9,627 nt of DNA, taken from the NCBI GenBank assembly GCA_017881145.1, contig JADGRG010000628.1:1-9627 (forward strand), given 5' to 3'. The first letter of the stretch is position 1. Each line of letters opens with the position of its first letter. Of this stretch, positions 6,879 to 9,627 are shown in pieces. The translations under genes and the position numbers were made by a program. The DNA comes from Sandaracinaceae bacterium (lineage in GTDB: Bacteria; Myxococcota_A; Polyangia; Polyangiales; JAFGIB01). Below the pieces are notes generated by a model. That model made no database searches and had not been told where the DNA came from. It saw only the letters and a program-made list of their open reading frames with translations.

Positions 6879-6927
6879 GCGCGTGCCTACGGGTCCGATT
6901 CCGAGTCACGCCGAACGCGAGCACACC

Positions 6928-7638
6928 ATGTCCGCACTGGTTCTGGTCGTCGAAGACGAAGAAGATCTCGCGAGCACACTGGAGTTCAATCTCAAACGCG
7001 AAGGTCATGCTACGCGCGTCGCAGGCACCGGAGAGGCAGCGTTGCGCGCGGCCGGCGAGGATCCGGTCCCGGACGTGATCCTGCTCGACTTGATGCTGCC
7101 CGATGCCTCCGGCACCGAGATCTGTCGCAAGCTGAAGCAAGAAGCGCGCACTCGCCATGTGCCGATCATCATGCTCACAGCCAAGGGCGAGGAGATCGAT
7201 CGAGTGATCGGCCTCGAGGTCGGCGCGGACGACTACGTAGTCAAGCCCTTCAGTGTCCGCGAGCTCATGTTGCGTGTGCGTGCCGTGCTACGGCGTACAC
7301 AGAGCAGCGAGCCGGCGGCCCTTCCGCAGGGCGAACGGCGCTTCGCCGACCTGCGCGTAGACCCGGATGCGCATCGCGTTTGGGTGGGCGCGTTCGAAGT
7401 GACGCTCACGGCGCTCGAGTTCAAGTTGCTCACCACCTTGCTCGATCGCAAGGGGCGCGTACAGAGTCGCGAGCAGCTCCTCGAAGAGGTCTGGCAAATG
7501 CCGAGCGAGCTCACTACGCGCACCGTCGACACGCACGTCAAGCGCCTGCGCCAGAAACTCGGCCACGCGGGGGATTACATCGAGACCGTCAGAGGCGTCG
7601 GCTATCGCTTTCTCGACCGCCCACGGGAGGGCACTTGA
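6928..7638 (+). CDS. phoB: PhoB-like OmpR-family response regulator
   Basis: This is a DNA-binding response regulator that, when phosphorylated by its kinase, would activate phosphate-starvation promoters. The 236 residues comprise a receiver domain at about 4-120, with acidic pocket Glu9/Asp10, phospho-acceptor Asp54 in 'VILLDLMLP', Thr84 in 'IIMLTAKG' and Lys106 in 'DDYVVKPFS'. After a short linker comes a winged-helix OmpR domain at about 137-229 ('LTALEFKLLTTLLDRKGRV', 'RTVDTHVKRLRQKLG', 'ETVRGVGYRF'). The ATG at 6928 is chosen because the receiver strand begins four residues later. The 297-nt in-frame extension upstream encodes nothing receiver-like and runs through the presumed promoter. 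No strong Shine-Dalgarno is seen. It overlaps phoR by 4 nt. The PhoB name rests on family resemblance together with phoR, ppx and a Pho-box-preceded lipoprotein gene; another OmpR-family regulator is possible. Confidence 0.88.
   Translation: MSALVLVVEDEEDLASTLEFNLKREGHATRVAGTGEAALRAAGEDPVPDVILLDLMLPDASGTEICRKLKQEARTRHVPIIMLTAKGEEIDRVIGLEVGADDYVVKPFSVRELMLRVRAVLRRTQSSEPAALPQGERRFADLRVDPDAHRVWVGAFEVTLTALEFKLLTTLLDRKGRVQSREQLLEEVWQMPSELTTRTVDTHVKRLRQKLGHAGDYIETVRGVGYRFLDRPREGT
7625..7630 (+). promoter_or_regulatory. Ribosome binding site deciding the TTG start of phoR
   Basis: GGGAGG lies 4 nt before the TTG at 7635, which overlaps the phoB stop as TTGA. There is no ATG or GTG near this point; the next in-frame ATG (7683) falls inside the first membrane helix and lacks such a site. 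This supports TTG as the start codon. Confidence 0.65.
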
Positions 7639-9413
7639 GCTTCGGTGTTCGCGGCAAAGTCTTTTCGCTCTCGCTCGCGCTGATGGCTGTCGTGGGACTC
7701 AGCGGCGGCATCTACCTGGAACGCGAGCTCACCCGTCTGGAGCAGAGCGAGCTGGAGCACGAGCTAGTGCGGCATGCCCGCAGCGCACGCGCCTCGCTGC
7801 GCACGCTGGGCAGCTCTCCTGCACCTGCGGCTCTCGACGAGGTTGCTGACCGCCTTGGCGAAGCGACCGGTGCGCGCATCACTGTGATCACTGCCGATGG
7901 GACCGTGGTTGGGGACTCAGCGCTCTCGGCCGCGGGTCTGCAACACGAAGAGAACCACCGTGCGCGTCCCGAAGTGCAAGCAGCGATGGCGGGCCAAGAG
8001 GCCGTGGTGCCGCGCTACAGCACCACCTTGGGCAAGAATCTGCTCTACGCCGCGGTCCCCTGGCCGCAGGGTGGCGGAGTGGTGCGTGCTGCCATGCCGC
8101 TCGATGCCGTGCAGGACGTGATCGATCGGCAGCACCTCTTGCTGCTATTGGCGGCGGGCGTATGGATCTTCGTCGCACTGCTGGTCAGCGCCATCGTGGC
8201 GCAGCTGGCGGGCAGCGTGGTCGGCACACTGGCTGCAGACGCCCACGCAGTGCTGACCGGCAAACAGCGCCGCATGGCGGTGTCGTCGCAGGACGAGCTC
8301 GGGCATCTGGCTGGCTCAGTCAATGAGCTGGCAGACGAACGCTCGCAATCGGTCGCCGCGCTGGTCAAGGAACGCGATCGGTCGAACGCCGTGCTCAACG
8401 GTGTCAGCGAAGGCTTGATCGCGTTGGACGCGCACCGGAGCATCGAGATCGTCAACCCGGCGGCGAAGAAGCTGCTCGGGCTCGAAGGGAATCCCGAAGG
8501 CAAGAGGCTGGTCGAGGTGGTACGCTTGCCGGCGCTGATCGAGCTGGTGGAGCGTGGACAAGAGGGGGCTGCCAGCGCGGAGTTCGCACTCGGCGATCCG
8601 CCTCGCTATCTGCAAGCGACCATCACCCCTTTGCGTGCGACCGGCGGTAGCGTGCTCTTGCTGCGCGACGCGACCGAGGTGCGCAACATGGAGTCGATGC
8701 GTCGCGATCTCGTGGCAAACGTGTCGCACGAGCTGCGCACGCCAGTTAGCATCATCCGCGCCAACGCCGAGACTCTGCTCGACGGCGGAGGGCTCGAAGA
8801 CCCGGTGCAGGCGCGAAACTTCCTGCAGGCCATGCTGCGCCACGCCGAACGGCTCTCGAACCTGCTCTCCGATCTCCTCGACCTGGCTCGCATCGAGGGC
8901 GGGGCGTACCCACTCGCCCTCGAGAACATCGATCTAAAGCAGGCCGCGCAGCGCACCACCGACACCCTGCAGCGCACCGCCAAGAACAAGAGCGTAACGC
9001 TGCGCATCGCCATCGAGCCGGGCCTGGTGGCACATGCCGACAGCCAGGCGCTCGATCAGGTGCTGGTCAACCTAGTCGACAACGCGATCAAGTATTCCTA
9101 CGAGGGCGGCACGGTGGAGGTGAGCGCTGCGCCACAGAACGGTCAGCTGCGCGTCACGGTGAGCGACGACGGTCCCGGCATCCCTGAGCGGCACCGCAGT
9201 CGCGTCTTCGAACGCTTCTACCGCGTCGACGCAGGTCGCTCACGCTCGCTCGGGGGCACAGGTCTCGGGCTCTCGATTGTCAAGCATCTGGTCGGGCTTA
9301 TGCATGGCGTGGTCGGCCTCGACCCGGTGGATCCCCATGGCTCGGCCTTCTGGCTGACCTTGCCTCGTGCCCAGCAGACCGAAGCGAGAAATACAGCGCG
9401 AAGCGTCGCGTGA
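7635..9413 (+). CDS. phoR: PhoR-like sensor histidine kinase
   Basis: This membrane sensor kinase would phosphorylate the adjacent PhoB-like regulator. The product from the TTG start has 592 residues: first membrane helix at about 9-28; a periplasmic domain at about 30-165; second helix at about 167-192; HAMP at about 192-245; PAS at about 246-350 ('VLNGVSEGLIALD', 'IEIVNPAAKKLLGLEG'); HisKA with His365 in 'NVSHELRTP'; and HATPase at about 468-578. The HATPase has the N box around Asn483 ('NLVDNAIKY'), 'DDGPGI' at 511-516, 'FERFYRVD' at 525-532 and 'GGTGLGLSIVKHL' at 540-552. The periplasmic part has 'ARITVITADGTVVGDS', 'NHRARPEVQAAMAG' and 'RYSTTLG', a PDC/Cache-like pattern seen in PhoR and WalK kinases of Gram-positive bacteria. 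E. coli PhoR lacks such a domain. All catalytic motifs are intact. Coupled to phoB by the TTGA overlap. Confidence 0.88.
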   Translation: MSFGVRGKVFSLSLALMAVVGLSGGIYLERELTRLEQSELEHELVRHARSARASLRTLGSSPAPAALDEVADRLGEATGARITVITADGTVVGDSALSAAGLQHEENHRARPEVQAAMAGQEAVVPRYSTTLGKNLLYAAVPWPQGGGVVRAAMPLDAVQDVIDRQHLLLLLAAGVWIFVALLVSAIVAQLAGSVVGTLAADAHAVLTGKQRRMAVSSQDELGHLAGSVNELADERSQSVAALVKERDRSNAVLNGVSEGLIALDAHRSIEIVNPAAKKLLGLEGNPEGKRLVEVVRLPALIELVERGQEGAASAEFALGDPPRYLQATITPLRATGGSVLLLRDATEVRNMESMRRDLVANVSHELRTPVSIIRANAETLLDGGGLEDPVQARNFLQAMLRHAERLSNLLSDLLDLARIEGGAYPLALENIDLKQAAQRTTDTLQRTAKNKSVTLRIAIEPGLVAHADSQALDQVLVNLVDNAIKYSYEGGTVEVSAAPQNGQLRVTVSDDGPGIPERHRSRVFERFYRVDAGRSRSLGGTGLGLSIVKHLVGLMHGVVGLDPVDPHGSAFWLTLPRAQQTEARNTARSVA

Positions 9414-9479
9414 AGCGTGGCGCGAGCGGGCTCATAGACGCCGTGAAGCGGTCAGTGCGCTCCCCAAATTGTTTCTGTA

Positions 9480-9497
9480 CCGTCACGCGGATGTCAC
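9480..9497 (+). promoter_or_regulatory. Pho-box-like repeat upstream of the last gene
   Basis: CCGTCAC, four bases (GCGG), then ATGTCAC: two 7-bp units with an exact 11-bp period, matching the E. coli Pho-box units CTGTCAT and CTGT(A/C)A(C/T) at five and six of seven bases. A weaker third unit TTGTTTC sits one period upstream at 9469-9475. It lies 42-59 nt before the start codon of the next gene. The spacer is GC-rich where E. coli has A/T. I see no convincing -10 hexamer. The context (phoBR immediately upstream) raises the odds. Confidence 0.5.
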
Positions 9498-9538
9498 ACA
9501 CAAACGGCACCTTGCGCGGCAGATTGAAAGGGAACTTC

Positions 9539-9627
9539 ATGCAGATTCAGAGCAAGATCCTGGTAGCGTTTCTGATCGTCCTGGCGAGTGCGTGCAGCAG
9601 CCGACCCGCAGCCGACCAGAGCGCGAC
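9539..9627 (+). CDS. Start of a lipoprotein gene, probably phosphate-binding PstS (partial)
   Basis: Only 29 codons are in the window, and the frame is still open at the edge. They encode a lipoprotein signal: short N-terminus with Lys6, hydrophobic core at about 7-16 ('ILVAFLIVLA'), then 'LASAC' with Cys19 as the likely lipidated residue, followed by Ser/Arg/Pro/Ala-rich sequence typical after a lipobox. The ATG at 9539 has a good Shine-Dalgarno, AGGGA at 9529-9533. An in-frame ATG at 9491 would add 16 polar residues before the signal and lies inside the Pho-box-like site, so it was not chosen. Position after phoBR and the Pho-box-like repeat suggest the phosphate ABC-transporter binding protein PstS. 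That identity is inference; the mature domain is not visible. Confidence 0.6.
   Translation, partial: MQIQSKILVAFLIVLASACSSRPAADQSA

Larger units (their letters stand above)
6617..6927. other. Divergent intergenic region between ppx and phoB
   Basis: This 311-bp stretch separates the ppx start (- strand) from the phoB start (+ strand). Both neighbouring frames read through it without a stop, as is common in GC-rich DNA, but neither translation resembles the protein family it would extend. It should hold the promoters for both genes. Visible items are a Pho-box-like repeat at 6778-6795, a sigma-70-like hexamer pair at 6849-6878, and a further TGTCAC on the - strand at 6836-6841. I see no RNA gene in it. 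Confidence 0.7.

Noticed and set aside
6631..6927. In-frame 99-codon N-terminal extension of phoB
   Set aside because: OmpR-family receivers start within a few residues of the 'LVLVVEDEE' strand, which begins right after the ATG at 6928. The extension has no domain pattern and runs across the presumed promoter.
7380..7634. Upstream ATG in the phoR frame that would overlap phoB by about 260 nt
   Set aside because: The translation there is Arg/Ala/His-rich and out of frame with phoB, with no membrane or domain pattern. The TTG with GGGAGG fits the operon better.
8316..8843. 175-codon open frame on the - strand opposite phoR
   Set aside because: Antisense to the PAS and HisKA regions of phoR. 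The translation shows no domain pattern.
9400..9450. Repeated GAAGCG words around the end of phoR
   Set aside because: Short 6-7 bp repeats of common GC-rich words, without regular spacing beyond two copies; no stable hairpin with a U-run.
9491..9538. Earlier in-frame ATG for the last gene
   Set aside because: It would put 16 polar residues before a normal lipoprotein signal, and it overlaps the Pho-box-like repeat. The ATG at 9539 has the better ribosome site.
1..9627. Search for tRNA, rRNA, CRISPR repeats, insertion-sequence ends or integration sites
   Set aside because: Nothing with the needed cloverleaf, regular repeat-spacer pattern, transposase or terminal inverted repeats was seen by reading; coding density leaves little room for them.

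Overview
The window is a GC-rich bacterial chromosome segment, densely coding on both strands, with no RNA gene, insertion sequence or CRISPR array that I can see. The gene families suggest a Myxococcota (delta-proteobacterial, myxobacterium-like) genome. The main clues are a TonB-dependent receptor whose N-terminus carries an extra TonB C-terminal-type domain, and a lipoprotein with a 'CGDxxCGPGE...CPADC' cysteine module of the kind common in secreted myxobacterial proteins. This taxonomic call is inference, not proof.

Region 1 (3-5617, + strand) reads as one tight five-gene operon: exbB, exbD, a tonB-family gene, a large TonB-dependent outer-membrane receptor and a secreted lipoprotein. Gaps are 24 and 10 nt, followed by overlaps of 4 and 7 nt. 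ExbB and ExbD form the proton-driven inner-membrane motor. The TonB protein carries the force across the periplasm to the receptor. The lipoprotein, translationally coupled to the receptor gene, is the natural candidate for its cargo-binding or capping partner. The substrate cannot be read from the sequence.

Region 2 (5633-6616, - strand) is a short Ppx/GppA-type phosphatase gene. It converges on the lipoprotein gene with only 15 nt between the stop codons, and is divergent from region 3.

Region 3 (6928-9413, + strand) is a phosphate-type two-component system: a PhoB-like OmpR-family regulator overlapping by 4 nt a PhoR-like histidine kinase that starts at TTG. The 311-bp gap between ppx and phoB holds a Pho-box-like 11-bp-period repeat and a plausible sigma-70-like promoter.

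Region 4 (9414-9627) begins another gene. A better Pho-box-like repeat lies upstream of the start of a lipoprotein signal peptide. From position this is probably the phosphate-binding protein PstS, but only its first 29 residues are in the window. Together ppx, phoB, phoR and this gene look like a phosphate-starvation locus, which abuts the TonB transport operon without an obvious functional link.

The most unusual item is the receptor architecture: signal peptide, TonB-C-like domain, carboxypeptidase-regulatory-like domain, plug and barrel, encoded with its own ExbB/ExbD/TonB motor and a partner lipoprotein whose cysteine module appears to be inserted in an Ig-like fold.
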